Origin: Comamonadaceae bacterium
GTDB taxonomy: Bacteria > Pseudomonadota > Gammaproteobacteria > Burkholderiales > Burkholderiaceae_C
Reading direction: 5' to 3'
DNA length: 64,000 bases
NCBI GenBank assembly: GCA_947478725.1
Contig: CANJWZ010000012.1
Coordinates: 39,183 to 103,182, forward strand
The translations under genes and the position numbers were made by a program. Shown piece after piece: positions 1 to 9,009 of the stretch (its first letter is position 1; every line of letters begins with the position of its first letter). Under the pieces are notes generated by a model. That model ran no database searches. It had not been told where the DNA came from and worked only from the letters and a program-made list of their open reading frames with translations.

Positions 1-372
1 AAAAGAGCCCCGACCGTGGAAAAAGGTGACCTTGTTCTTTTTGAACAGATACAGCACGCCTTCGTTGTTCTGCTTGACGACCGTGTCTTTGCGGCCAATC
101 ATCTTAGGCATGTCCAGGCTCAGGCCCTTGACCTCAATGCCGTGGTCAGCAAAATGATGACCGGCCTGCTCGAAGTGCTCGGACGATTGCAGCAAGGCCT
201 TGGACGGGATGCAACCGACGTTGGTGCAGGTGCCGCCCAGAGCCGGGCCACCCTTGGCGTTTTTCCACTCGTCAATACAGGCGACGTTAAAACCCAGTTG
301 CGCTGCGCGAATGGCAGCGATGTAGCCGCCAGGGCCACCGCCAATGACGATGACGTCGAATTGTTTGGACAT
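1..372 (-). CDS. lpdA: Dihydrolipoyl dehydrogenase (E3), N-terminal part
   Basis: Partial gene running off the left edge; about 124 N-terminal residues are visible. The product begins [20 protein letters not shown], an FAD-binding Rossmann motif (GxGxxG), followed by the redox-active disulfide region [16 protein letters not shown], the signature of pyridine-nucleotide disulfide oxidoreductases of the dihydrolipoamide dehydrogenase class. It would reoxidise the lipoyl groups of the 2-oxoglutarate dehydrogenase complex with NAD. It lies 12 bases downstream of sucB on the same strand, so it is the third gene of a sucA-sucB-lpdA operon. The C-terminal NAD and dimerisation domains are outside the window. 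Confidence 0.95.
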   Translation of the reverse strand, partial: MSKQFDVIVIGGGPGGYIAAIRAAQLGFNVACIDEWKNAKGGPALGGTCTNVGCIPSKALLQSSEHFEQAGHHFADHGIEVKGLSLDMPKMIGRKDTVVKQNNEGVLYLFKKNKVTFFHGRGSF

Positions 373-384
373 CGAAGTTTTCCT

Positions 385-1641
385 TTAGATATCAAACAAC
401 AAGCGAGCCGGATCTTCCAGCGCTTCTTTCATCGCCACCAGGCCCAGCACGGCCTCGCGGCCGTCGATGATGCGGTGGTCGTAAGACATGGCGAAGTAGT
501 TCATCGGGCGCACCACCACCACGCCGTTTTCAACCACGGCCCGGTCTTTGGTGGCGTGCACGCCCAAAATCGCGGATTGCGGCGGGTTGATGATGGGGGT
601 CGACAGCATGGAGCCAAAGGTACCGCCGTTGCTGATCGAGAAGGTGCCGCCGGTCATTTCTTCAATGCCCAGTTTGCCGTCTCGCGCTTTCACGCCGTAT
701 TCCGAAATTTTCTTTTCAATCTGGGCAAAGCTCATCTGGTCAGCGTTGCGCAAAATGGGCACCACCAGGCCGCGCGGTGACCCCACAGCAATGCCGATGT
801 CAAAGTAGCCGTGATAAATGATGTCATTACCATCCACCGAGGCATTGAGCAGCGGGAATTTTTTCAGCGCATGCACAGCCGCCTTGACGAAAAAACTCAT
901 GAAGCCAAGCTTGACGCCGTGCTCTTTTTCAAACTTTTCCTGCATGCGTTTGCGCATATCCATGACCGGGGCCATGTTGACTTCATTGAAGGTGGTCAAA
1001 ATGGCGTTGGTCGACTGCGATTGCAGCAGGCGCTCGGCAATGCGCGCGCGCAGACGGCTCATGGGCACGCGCTGCTCTGGCCTGTCGCCCAAATCGCCAG
1101 TCAGCGAAGGCGCCGCAACTTGAGGCAATAAAACGGCTGGAGCGCTTGCTGGCATTGCGCTAACAGCGACAGGCTTAGGAGCAGAGGGTGCAGCGACAGC
1201 CACCAGAACATCACCCTTGGTCACACGGCCATCTTTTCCTGTGCCCGCAACAGAGCCAGCGGCCAGATGGTTGTCGGCCATCAATTTGGCGGCAGCTGGC
1301 ATGGCCACCCCTGCCATGGCAGCAGCTGTGGCGGCTGGCGCGGCAACAGCAGCAGTCGCCGCTACTGGGGCCGCAGCGGGGGCCACAGCACCCGCCGTTG
1401 CTTCAGTATCAATACGCGCAATAAGCTGTTCAGCGGCAACCGTGCCGCCGTCAGGCACCAGCAGCTCAACCAGCACGCCAGCCGATGGGGCAGGCACCTC
1501 GAGCACGACTTTGTCGGTTTCGATTTCAATCAAAATTTCGTCGATGGCAACCGCATCGCCGACTTTCTTTTTCCATTGAAGCATGGTGGCCTCAGCCACG
1601 GATTCAGACAACTGGGGGACTTTGACTTCTACGATAGCCAT
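385..1641 (-). CDS. sucB: Dihydrolipoyllysine-residue succinyltransferase, E2 of 2-oxoglutarate dehydrogenase
   Basis: Core E2 subunit of the 2-oxoglutarate dehydrogenase complex, which transfers the succinyl group from lipoate to CoA in the TCA cycle. The 418 residues show an N-terminal lipoyl domain with the lipoylated lysine in EIETDKVVLEV (about residue 43), an Ala/Pro-rich flexible linker (about 82-110), a peripheral-subunit-binding domain (about 112-150, with AAKLMADNHL and GRVTKGDV), and a C-terminal catalytic domain ending in the conserved SYDHRIIDGREAV with its active-site His/Asp. Length is normal for the family. It sits between sucA and lpdA, all on the minus strand. Confidence 0.97.
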   Translation of the reverse strand: MAIVEVKVPQLSESVAEATMLQWKKKVGDAVAIDEILIEIETDKVVLEVPAPSAGVLVELLVPDGGTVAAEQLIARIDTEATAGAVAPAAAPVAATAAVAAPAATAAAMAGVAMPAAAKLMADNHLAAGSVAGTGKDGRVTKGDVLVAVAAPSAPKPVAVSAMPASAPAVLLPQVAAPSLTGDLGDRPEQRVPMSRLRARIAERLLQSQSTNAILTTFNEVNMAPVMDMRKRMQEKFEKEHGVKLGFMSFFVKAAVHALKKFPLLNASVDGNDIIYHGYFDIGIAVGSPRGLVVPILRNADQMSFAQIEKKISEYGVKARDGKLGIEEMTGGTFSISNGGTFGSMLSTPIINPPQSAILGVHATKDRAVVENGVVVVRPMNYFAMSYDHRIIDGREAVLGLVAMKEALEDPARLLFDI

Positions 1642-1693
1642 TTCGATTCTTTCAACTTGTATTTGTGAGGATGTGGGGTCGCGTGGTTCAGAC

Positions 1694-4579
1694 TTATTTG
1701 GTCAAAATAAAGCCCTTGAGCTTGGCAAACGCGCCGTCAACCAGCACTTTTTGCTGTTCCTGGTGCAGGTGCGAATAACCCGCCGCAGGAGAAGCCGAAG
1801 CCGCCCGGCCTGAGTAGCCCAGCTTTTGACCCTCGGTCATGTTTTCGTGGATGTAGTGCTGCACAAAGAACCAGGCGCCCTGGTTTTGCGGCTCGTCCTG
1901 GCACCACACAATGTCGGTTGCGTTGGGGTACTTTTTCAGCTCGGTTGCAAACGCCTTGTGCGGGAACGGGTAGAGCTGCTCCACGCGCAGCAACACCACC
2001 TCGTCAAAGCCTTTTTCTTCGCGCTTGCGGGCCAGGTCGTAGTACACCTTGCCCGAACAAGCCACGATGCGTTTGACCTTGTCCGCTTTCACATCCTTGC
2101 TTTCAGGAATGATGGTCTGAAAGCCACCCTTGGTGAACTCGCTGAGTGGCGATGCCGCATCTTTGGCACGCAAGAGTGACTTGGGTGTCATGATGATCAA
2201 GGGCTTGCGCAAATTGCGCACCATCTGGCGGCGCAGGATGTGAAAGATCTGGCTGGCCGTTGTGGGCTGCACCACTTGCATGTTGGTGTCGGCTGACAGC
2301 TGCATGAAGCGCTCGAGCCGCGCCGATGAGTGCTCTGGTCCCTGGCCTTCGTAGCCGTGCGGCAGCATCAAGGTGATGCCGTTGACCCGGCCCCATTTGA
2401 CTTCACCCGAGGCGATGAACTGGTCAATCACCACCTGCGCGCCGTTGGCAAAGTCGCCAAACTGCGCTTCCCAGATCACCAGCGTGTTCGGGTCATTGGA
2501 GGCGTAACCATATTCAAACGCCAGCACCGCTTCTTCACTCAGAATCGAGTCGATGACGACAAACGGAGCTTGATTGTCCGTCACGTTTTGCAGCGGCACA
2601 TAGGTGCCCGTGTCAAACTTTTCGCGGTTCTGGTCGTGAATCACCGCGTGGCGGTGGGTGAAGGTGCCGCGCCCGCAGTCTTCGCCTGACAACCGCACTG
2701 GGTAGCCGCTGGCCACCAGTGATGCAAACGCCATGTGCTCGCCCATGCCCCAATCGACTGGAACATCGCCCCGCCCCATCGCGGCACGGTCGTCGTACAC
2801 TTTTTTCACCAACGGGTGTGGCGTCACAGTCGCTGGGATGGTGGTGATTTTTTCAGCCAGTCGCTTCCACTCGGCCATTGGGATGGCGGTGTCGCCGGCA
2901 TCTGTCCATTTTTTGCCCAGGTAAGGCATCCAGTCGACCGCGTACTTGCTTTTGAAGTTGGTCAATACCGGGTCAAACGTGCTTTTGCCAGCATCCAGCG
3001 CTGCACGTGTGGCTTTGACCATGTCGTCGCCCAGCGTGTCGCCCATCCCCTGGGCTTGGAGCTTGTCAGCATAGAGCTTGCGGGTGCCGGGGTGAATGGC
3101 AATTTTCTTGTACATCAGCGGCTGTGTCATGGCCGGTGTGTCTTGCTCGTTATGGCCCAGTTTGCGGAAGCAAATGATGTCAACGACCACGTCTTTGTGA
3201 AACGCCATGCGAAAGTCCAGTGCCAGCTGCGTGGCCAGCACCACCGCTTCAGGGTCATCACCGTTGACGTGCAGCACGGGGGCGTCAATCATTTTGACGA
3301 CGTCGGTGCAATACAGGGTTGAGCGGCTGTCGCGCGGGTCGCTGGTGGTAAAGCCGATCTGGTTGTTGATGACGATGTGTACCGTGCCGCCGGTGGAATA
3401 GCCGCGGGTTTCGGCCAGCGCCAGCGTTTCCATCACCACGCCCTGGCCAGCAAAGGCAGCGTCGCCGTGGACCAGCACCGGCAGCACTTGCTTGCCCAGG
3501 GGGTCGGCGCGGCGGTCCATGCGAGCGCGCACAGAGCCTTCAACCACCGGGTTCACAATCTCAAGGTGCGACGGGTTGAATGCCAGCGTCAGATGCACCG
3601 GGCCGCCCGGCGTGGTCACGTCCGAGCTAAAGCCCTGGTGATACTTCACGTCGCCACTGGGCAGGTCTTCAGGGGCGGTATGGTCGAATTCGGCAAACAA
3701 ATCTGCAGGCACCTTGCCCAGTGAGTTGACCAGCACGTTCAAGCGGCCGCGGTGGGCCATGCCAATCACGATTTCCTGGATGCCCACCTCGCCGCCACGC
3801 TGGATCAGCTCGTCCATGCTGGCGATAAAGCTTTCACCGCCTTCAAGGGAAAAGCGCTTTTGGCCCACATATTTGGTGTGCAAAAAGCGCTCCAAACCTT
3901 CAGCCGCGCTCAGACGGTCAAGGATGTGCAGCTTTTTTTCTTTGCTCAGGGATGGCTTGCTGCGAATGCCTTCGAGTTTTTGCTGCCACCAGCGTTTCTG
4001 GTTTTGGTCGGTCGCGTACATGTACTCGGCACCAATCGTGCCGCAATAGGTTTCGCGCAGGGCATTCATGAGCTCACGCAGGCTCATGGTTTCTTTGCCG
4101 AAGAAGGTGTTGCTGGTGTTGAACACGGTTTCCTGGTCGGCATCGGTGAAGCCATAAAAGGAAGGGTCGAGTTCAGGAATCTTGTCGCGTTCGGTGCGCT
4201 TGAGCGGGTCCAGGTCCGCCCAGCGTGCGCCAACGTTGCGATAGGCGGAGATCAGCTGCTGCGCAGCCGTGCGTTTGCGGCCCATTTCAGCATCAACGCT
4301 GGCCACCACGACGCGGGTCTGGCCCTGTTTGGCGCGATCGGCAAAAGCATTGACAACCGGCAGGTGCGGCACATCTTTGGCATCGGTGCCATCGGCTGCG
4401 GGCACATGCTGGAGCGCGTCAAAGTAACTGCGCCAGCTGTCAGGCACGCTGCCGGGGTTGGAAAGGTAGTTTTCATACATCTCTTCGACGTAGGGCGCAT
4501 TGCCACCGAAGAGATAAGTGTTGCCGTTGTAGGCCGCGTAAATTGACGAAGCGCTAGGCGCTTGAGGATTTGAACTCAT
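1694..4579 (-). CDS. sucA: 2-Oxoglutarate dehydrogenase E1 component
   Basis: Thiamine-diphosphate-dependent E1 that decarboxylates 2-oxoglutarate in the TCA cycle. The 961-residue product has the N-terminal E1 motif (NTYLFGGNAPYVEEMYENYL), the central IGMAHRGRLNVLVN and the ThDP-binding region HGDAAFAGQGVVMETL, and the transketolase-like pyrimidine domain (EDCGRGTFTHRHAV, FEYGYASNDP) with HGYEGQGPEHSSARLERF near the C terminus. I chose the ATG at 4579 rather than an upstream in-frame ATG at 4645, because a strong GGAGGT site lies 8 bases before it and the upstream part overlaps a structured leader. First gene of sucA-sucB-lpdA. Confidence 0.97.
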   Translation of the reverse strand: MSSNPQAPSASSIYAAYNGNTYLFGGNAPYVEEMYENYLSNPGSVPDSWRSYFDALQHVPAADGTDAKDVPHLPVVNAFADRAKQGQTRVVVASVDAEMGRKRTAAQQLISAYRNVGARWADLDPLKRTERDKIPELDPSFYGFTDADQETVFNTSNTFFGKETMSLRELMNALRETYCGTIGAEYMYATDQNQKRWWQQKLEGIRSKPSLSKEKKLHILDRLSAAEGLERFLHTKYVGQKRFSLEGGESFIASMDELIQRGGEVGIQEIVIGMAHRGRLNVLVNSLGKVPADLFAEFDHTAPEDLPSGDVKYHQGFSSDVTTPGGPVHLTLAFNPSHLEIVNPVVEGSVRARMDRRADPLGKQVLPVLVHGDAAFAGQGVVMETLALAETRGYSTGGTVHIVINNQIGFTTSDPRDSRSTLYCTDVVKMIDAPVLHVNGDDPEAVVLATQLALDFRMAFHKDVVVDIICFRKLGHNEQDTPAMTQPLMYKKIAIHPGTRKLYADKLQAQGMGDTLGDDMVKATRAALDAGKSTFDPVLTNFKSKYAVDWMPYLGKKWTDAGDTAIPMAEWKRLAEKITTIPATVTPHPLVKKVYDDRAAMGRGDVPVDWGMGEHMAFASLVASGYPVRLSGEDCGRGTFTHRHAVIHDQNREKFDTGTYVPLQNVTDNQAPFVVIDSILSEEAVLAFEYGYASNDPNTLVIWEAQFGDFANGAQVVIDQFIASGEVKWGRVNGITLMLPHGYEGQGPEHSSARLERFMQLSADTNMQVVQPTTASQIFHILRRQMVRNLRKPLIIMTPKSLLRAKDAASPLSEFTKGGFQTIIPESKDVKADKVKRIVACSGKVYYDLARKREEKGFDEVVLLRVEQLYPFPHKAFATELKKYPNATDIVWCQDEPQNQGAWFFVQHYIHENMTEGQKLGYSGRAASASPAAGYSHLHQEQQKVLVDGAFAKLKGFILTK

Positions 4580-4685
4580 ATCGACTGACCTCCGTTTCCC
4601 TTGGGGAAACATAAGTAGCTGCTTGGGGCCATGAGCCTTTGGCAACCGGTTAATTAAACCTCCCGCTTGTCACGGCTGAACCGAT
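4580..4685 (-). promoter_or_regulatory. Structured sucA 5' leader (candidate sucA RNA motif)
   Basis: On the minus strand a 7-bp perfect hairpin (GTTTCCC, 3-base loop, GGGAAAC; 4594-4610) abuts the sucA ribosome-binding site (GGAGGT, 4588-4593). Further upstream is a GGTTTAATTAACC palindrome, and beyond it a GC-rich stretch. Burkholderiales are known to carry a conserved cis-regulatory RNA, the sucA motif, in exactly this position and overlapping the Shine-Dalgarno. I infer that this is such an element from its position and the abutting hairpin; I did not match it base by base to the published consensus. Confidence 0.5.
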
Positions 4686-4761
4686 GAGCGGATGCGACTG
4701 CGCCTGGAAGGGACTTCAGAAACAAGTCGGATTGTGCCACTTAAACATGACACGACCCATT

Positions 4762-6477
4762 TCAGAGTGATGCCAAACCGGTGTTGCCCGCGACGCCCAG
4801 CAGTTGCGGCGTGTTCGGTTTGACGGGTTGGATGACTTTTTTCGCCTTGAGGTAGCTCTCCACCACCTCCCAGACCGGTGGCCCGGCGTTTTTGCTGGCT
4901 TGGGCCACTGGCGCCCAGCCTGCCACCTTGTAGGTTTTATCGGCTTCAATCAATTGGCCGTTCAGACGCATGTTCTGAATCCGGCTGCCCATTTTTGCAC
5001 CTGGCTCGCAGGCATACGTCAGGCCGCCAGTGCGCACCATGTCGCCGCCCTGCTGGTAGTACGGGTCAGGGTTGAACAGGTTGTCGCCCACGTCTTCCAG
5101 GATGGTTTTGATGGTCTCACCGCGCATGTCGCTCAGCGTTGTCCAGGGGTAAGTGATGGCGGTCTGGTCCATCAGGTGTTCGCGCGTGATGGCTTGGCCG
5201 GGCAGCAGCGAGGTGCCCCACCGAAAGCCCGGTGAAAACGCGATCTCTGCGCCCTTCACGTCGATCAGCGCGTCAAGGATTAACTGGTCAAACGTGCCGT
5301 TGAAGTTACCGCGCCGGTACAGCGTGCCCTCGGTGGTGGCCAGCTTTTCAGTCAGCTTGGCCAAGTAGGGTGCGCGCGACCTGGCAATCAATGCGCTCAT
5401 GTCTTTATCAGCCGGCAACAGACTGGAGAACACCGGTAGCAGGCGGTAGCTGAAACCGACGACCGCCTTGCCTTTGACATCCAGGTCCAGCACGCCCAAA
5501 AACTTGCCGTTGCTGCCTGCATTGGTCACGATGGTCTGGCCGCCAGGGTTTTTCGCGATCACCGGGACAGGCACGCCGTCATGGGTGTGTCCGCCCAAAA
5601 TTGCGTCAATACCGGTCACGCGGCTGGCCATTTTCAAGTCAACATCCATGCCGTTGTGACTGAGCAGCACCACAGCCTGTGCGCCTTTGGCTCTGGCCTC
5701 GTTGACGGTTTCCTGCATCTCGTTTTCACGAATGCCGAAGGTCCAGTTCGGCGTCAACCAGCTGGGGTTGGCAATGGGCGTGTAGGGAAAGGCCTGGCCA
5801 ATGATGGCCACGCGCACGCCATTCATGTCCTTGATGACATAGGGTTTGAAGACCGCATCGCCAAAGTCGCTGGTTTTGACGTTTTGGGCTAAAAATTCGA
5901 TCTTGCCCGCAAAGTCACCCTCGACGATTTTTTTGATGCGGTCTTCGCCGTATGTAAAGTCCCAATGCCCGGTCATGATGTCAACGCCCAGCAACTTGCT
6001 GGCATCGACCATGTCCTGGCCTTGCGTCCACAGCGCAGTAGCGCTGCCCTGCCAGGTGTCGCCGCCGTCCAGCAGCAACGCGCCCGGGCGCGATGCCTTG
6101 AGCTGTTTGACCAGTGTGGCCAGGTGCGCAAAGCCGCCGACGGTGCCGTATTGTTGGGCTGCGCGCTCAAAGTTCAGATACGTAAAAGCATGGGCCTCGG
6201 GCGTGCCAGCCTTGATGTGCGCCGCTTTTAACAGGTGCTCACCCACCAAATGCGGCAGTTGCCCCTGCATCGCGCCCACGCCAAGGTTGACGGAAGGTTC
6301 GCGAAAGTAGCTGGGCAGCAGCTGGGCGTGGCAGTCGGTCATGTGCAGCAAATGCACATTGCCGGTTTTAGGCGGGCTGTACAGGTGGCCGGCTTTGGCA
6401 GCGCTGGAATGGAGCGGAAAGCCAGCAGCTAACGCAGCCGCCATGACGCTTGAAAACTCTCGGCGAGACAGGTTCAT
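4762..6477 (-). CDS. soxB: SoxB, thiosulfohydrolase of the Sox system
   Basis: Periplasmic dimanganese enzyme that hydrolyses sulfate from the sulfur chain carried on SoxY. The 571 residues start with a twin-arginine signal (SRREFSSVMAAALAAGF) and carry the calcineurin-like/5'-nucleotidase motifs: MTDCHAQLLP (about 47), LLDGGDTWQGS (about 136), GHWDFTYG (about 170), LLSHNGMD and LGGHTHDGVPV (about 270-305), then the C-terminal 5'-nucleotidase domain. Length fits SoxB. It is the last gene of soxCDYZAXB, separated from soxX by 128 bases that hold a dispersed repeat. Confidence 0.96.
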   Translation of the reverse strand: MNLSRREFSSVMAAALAAGFPLHSSAAKAGHLYSPPKTGNVHLLHMTDCHAQLLPSYFREPSVNLGVGAMQGQLPHLVGEHLLKAAHIKAGTPEAHAFTYLNFERAAQQYGTVGGFAHLATLVKQLKASRPGALLLDGGDTWQGSATALWTQGQDMVDASKLLGVDIMTGHWDFTYGEDRIKKIVEGDFAGKIEFLAQNVKTSDFGDAVFKPYVIKDMNGVRVAIIGQAFPYTPIANPSWLTPNWTFGIRENEMQETVNEARAKGAQAVVLLSHNGMDVDLKMASRVTGIDAILGGHTHDGVPVPVIAKNPGGQTIVTNAGSNGKFLGVLDLDVKGKAVVGFSYRLLPVFSSLLPADKDMSALIARSRAPYLAKLTEKLATTEGTLYRRGNFNGTFDQLILDALIDVKGAEIAFSPGFRWGTSLLPGQAITREHLMDQTAITYPWTTLSDMRGETIKTILEDVGDNLFNPDPYYQQGGDMVRTGGLTYACEPGAKMGSRIQNMRLNGQLIEADKTYKVAGWAPVAQASKNAGPPVWEVVESYLKAKKVIQPVKPNTPQLLGVAGNTGLASL

Positions 6478-6498
6478 GGCAGCCTTGGGGGGAATTTA

Positions 6499-6560
6499 AA
6501 TGCTATTAATTCAGGAGCTGCTTGCCCATGTTTTCATTGGGCTAGAGCACTATTTGGCAC
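6499..6560 (+). repeat. Dispersed ~60-bp intergenic repeat, copy 1
   Basis: Copy in the soxX-soxB gap. It begins with the shared core TGCTATTAATTCAGGAGCTG, then CTTGCCCA and a ...TTGGGCTAGAGC.CTATTTGG tail. The same skeleton (TTGCTATT, AGGAGCT or ATAGCT, CCCA, GGGCT..AG..CCTATTT) recurs at 9273-9338, 13929-13990, 14091-14153 (inverted), 17191-17250 (inverted) and 27272-27331 (inverted). Similar elements are, as I recall, common between genes in Comamonadaceae. No coding capacity. Confidence 0.75.
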
Positions 6561-6605
6561 CTTTAAAGGCCAAAAACAGCGCGAACAGCTGTTTTCGGCT
6601 CGCTT

Positions 6606-7250
6606 TTACTGGTTGACCGGGGACTTTGGGTCCAGCAGGAGCGCCATCACGTGCTTGATTTGCTCGACCGTCAAAATGCTGGCATGGCCAAAGCGCGGCA
6701 TGCCTGAACAGGCGCTGTAGGCCTTGCTGTTCCACAGCTTGCCCCAGGTGTAGTCAACAATTGGTTTGCTCGCCGGGTTGGCTGGATCAGTGACGCCGCG
6801 CAGCTTGCCGTAGTTGTACAGGCTGGGGCCGAGGGAGCCATACGACAGCTCGGCTTTGCTGATCTGGTGGCAGTTGTAGCAGCCCCCACCATTGGCAGTA
6901 GCAGCATTGTCGGTCCAGGTCAGACCGCGGCCGTTCTGGGCAATTTTTTCGCCCTCTGCCCAGTTGCCAATCAGCTTGCCGTCGGCCGGGAACTTCACGG
7001 TTTTCAGGTTGGCTTCTTCTATTGCCTTGGCCAGTTTTTCATCGACCGATTTGTCTTGTGCCTCTGAGCAAGCCTGGTTGGAAGCATCCAGCACCAGGCG
7101 GTCAAGTTTGGCGTCGCCCTGGTCCCGGAAGGAGCTTTTCATGATCTGGGCGGTCGCCAGCTCAACATCCTGTGCGCTGGGAGCGATGGCGCAGCCAGCA
7201 ACAAGTGCGGCTGCAGCGATGGCGGATAGTTTTGAGGTTACTTTTTTCAT
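6606..7250 (-). CDS. soxX: SoxX, monohaem cytochrome c of SoxAX
   Basis: Partner of SoxA in the SoxAX complex, which couples thiosulfate oxidatively to the SoxY cysteine and passes electrons to a small cytochrome. The 214-residue product has an exported N terminus that looks like a lipoprotein signal (ALVAGC, Cys20), one haem c motif CYNCH (about 124-128) preceded by three glycines, and a likely distal Met ligand in CSGMPRFGH (about Met184). The ATG at 7250 is preferred to the in-frame TTG at 7259; neither has a strong ribosome-binding site. It is longer than minimal SoxX proteins because of a helical N-terminal region (about 30-90). Between soxA and soxB in the operon. Confidence 0.93.
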   Translation of the reverse strand: MKKVTSKLSAIAAAALVAGCAIAPSAQDVELATAQIMKSSFRDQGDAKLDRLVLDASNQACSEAQDKSVDEKLAKAIEEANLKTVKFPADGKLIGNWAEGEKIAQNGRGLTWTDNAATANGGGCYNCHQISKAELSYGSLGPSLYNYGKLRGVTDPANPASKPIVDYTWGKLWNSKAYSACSGMPRFGHASILTVEQIKHVMALLLDPKSPVNQ

Positions 7251-7281
7251 GTTTTTCAATCAGTGCTCAATCAACGCTCTA

Positions 7282-8088
7282 TCAGCGTTTCAAAGCAGGC
7301 GCTGTTGAGGCCCCGCCCTTGCTGTTCACACCCATGTACACGCCGAGTGCAATCGTCACATCCGACGCATAGCCGGGGTACGGAAAGCGCTGCTGGCGGT
7401 AGCAGTCGTTCAGGCGGCGCTGCATGCTCCACAAGTCGCCGGCCGACACGCGGTAAGCGGGCCAAGAGCCAAAGCCGGTGCTGGCACCCGGCTGCTTGGT
7501 CAGGTTGGGCAGGTCTTGCAACCGAATGCGTTTGTTGTCTTCGCCATGGCAGGATGCGCACGAGAAGTCCATCGGCCCGCCACGCTGATAAAACACTTTT
7601 TTGCCCACTTCGTACATCAGCTTTTCCTGCGCATGCTTTTGCGGCAAGTTAAACGTCATGTCGCGTGATTCACCCGAGATGTAAGCCACCAGCGATTCGA
7701 TGGTTTTTTGTTCGCCATCGCCAAAACGGGTTTTGGCAATCTCCGAGGCATTAAAGCCTTGCAGTTGCTCCATACAGGTCAGCAGCCTCGATTCGAGGTC
7801 TTGCACGCGCTGGGTGTCTGCAAAGTAACGCGGCAGCTCGACAAAAGCACCTTTGACGACACCCATGCCTTTGCCTAAGTCGCACTTTTCCAGCGATGCG
7901 TTTTTGGGGCCGCGCGCCTGCTTCCACAAGCCTTCGCCTTTGGCCTCGTACAACTCGGCCGGGTTGCCGTCGGCCAGCATGGCGCGGTATTCGGCAATGC
8001 CTTCGGCGGTCGATTTTTGGGCCAGCACAAGCGGGGTGAGCGCTGCGACAGCAAGACCAAGAAGCGCAGAAGCAAGGTGTTTTTTCAT
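7282..8088 (-). CDS. soxA: SoxA, cytochrome c with cysteine-ligated haem
   Basis: Catalytic subunit of SoxAX, forming the thiosulfonate link to SoxY. The 268 residues have a Sec signal peptide (to about residue 24, VLAQ), a single haem motif CASCH (177-181) and, 48 residues further, Cys229 in QRRLNDCYRQQR, which matches the active-site persulfide-ligand cysteine of the family. Cys69 and Cys105 lie where the first haem of dihaem SoxA proteins would be, but there is no CXXCH there, so this is a monohaem SoxA. Between soxZ and soxX, with gaps of 16 and 31 bases. Confidence 0.95.
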   Translation of the reverse strand: MKKHLASALLGLAVAALTPLVLAQKSTAEGIAEYRAMLADGNPAELYEAKGEGLWKQARGPKNASLEKCDLGKGMGVVKGAFVELPRYFADTQRVQDLESRLLTCMEQLQGFNASEIAKTRFGDGEQKTIESLVAYISGESRDMTFNLPQKHAQEKLMYEVGKKVFYQRGGPMDFSCASCHGEDNKRIRLQDLPNLTKQPGASTGFGSWPAYRVSAGDLWSMQRRLNDCYRQQRFPYPGYASDVTIALGVYMGVNSKGGASTAPALKR

Positions 8089-8104
8089 CGCATTGATCCG
8101 TGTT

Positions 8105-8416
8105 TCAGGCCACCACGGCTTCGTCTGTGCGTTTGTCGCCCCGGTTGTCGACCCAGGTCACGGCAATCTTGTCGCCCGCCTTGCCGCCCTTGAAGGCGAA
8201 TTGCATGAACGGGTTTTTTGACACCGCTGCGCCCCACTGCGCGCTCATGACGGGCTTGCCGTTCCAGGTGGCGCTGACGGACTGGATAAACCAGGCGGGC
8301 ACGGTTTTACCGGCAGCGTCCCTGCGCTGGCCGCTTTCCATCTCGTGGCTGACCAGCACGCGCACCGTGGTTTTGTCGCCTTGGGCCTGGGCCCGGATTC
8401 TCATGGGATCTGACAT
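8105..8416 (-). CDS. soxZ: SoxZ, sulfur-carrier complex partner
   Basis: Small beta-sandwich protein that pairs with SoxY to present the carrier arm. The 103 residues match SoxZ: the start MSDPMRIRAQAQGDKTTVRV, the central FIQSVSATWNGKPVM and AAVSKNPFMQFAFKGGK, and the end VTWVDNRGDKRTDEA. It has no signal peptide, as usual for SoxZ, which is exported bound to SoxY. The start has a good AGGAG site 6 bases upstream. It follows soxY by 14 bases. Confidence 0.96.
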   Translation of the reverse strand: MSDPMRIRAQAQGDKTTVRVLVSHEMESGQRRDAAGKTVPAWFIQSVSATWNGKPVMSAQWGAAVSKNPFMQFAFKGGKAGDKIAVTWVDNRGDKRTDEAVVA

Positions 8417-8430
8417 GTCGTTCTCCTGAA

Positions 8431-8907
8431 TCAGCCGCCGCAGCCGCCGAGTGTTACTTTGACTTCTTTGACTGCGTAATAGTATTTGTCACCCGCCTTG
8501 GCCAGCGCATACACGTTGGACGATTGGCCCATCTTGACGTTGGTCTCGACGTTGGCGTCGGTACCGGCCATGATGTCGAAGCTGGCGGCCAAAGCGCTGG
8601 GGTTTTTCTCCACCACAAACGCGATTTGCGTGGTGCCGGCAATGTTGCTGAGCGCACCAACACGCACGACGTTGCCGTTTTCTGCAATTTCCGGGGCGCG
8701 CAGCACCAGGTCTTTGCTTTCCACCGGGGCACTCGTTGCGCCCATCGCCTTGGCAGCATCTGCCAATGACTTGCTTTCAAAAGCAGCTTTGTTCCAGCCC
8801 GGGGCATTGACTGCGGCTGTTTGCGCCTGCGCTGGCAAGCCGACGCTGGTGGCAATCGCCACGGCAGTGGCCCCAGAAGAGCGGGCTAAAAAATCTCGAC
8901 GTTCCAT
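8431..8907 (-). CDS. soxY: SoxY, covalent sulfur-carrier protein
   Basis: Carries the pathway intermediates on its C-terminal cysteine. The 158-residue product begins with a twin-arginine signal (MERRDFLARSSGATAVAIAT) and ends in VKVTLGGCGG, the diagnostic swinging-arm GGCGG in which the cysteine is sulfurated. I took the ATG at 8907, which has AAGGAG 6 bases upstream, over an in-frame ATG 15 bases earlier. The 102-base gap to soxD contains three consecutive TTGAC pentamers and nothing else I recognise. Confidence 0.96.
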   Translation of the reverse strand: MERRDFLARSSGATAVAIATSVGLPAQAQTAAVNAPGWNKAAFESKSLADAAKAMGATSAPVESKDLVLRAPEIAENGNVVRVGALSNIAGTTQIAFVVEKNPSALAASFDIMAGTDANVETNVKMGQSSNVYALAKAGDKYYYAVKEVKVTLGGCGG

Positions 8908-9009
8908 GGTTGACTCCTTCACGACAAACTGACTGAATAACTTGACTTGACTTGACTGGGCACAAAAATTCGATGTCTGGAATAGAGCCGCTGCTCGTTT
9001 CCCGGTGTA

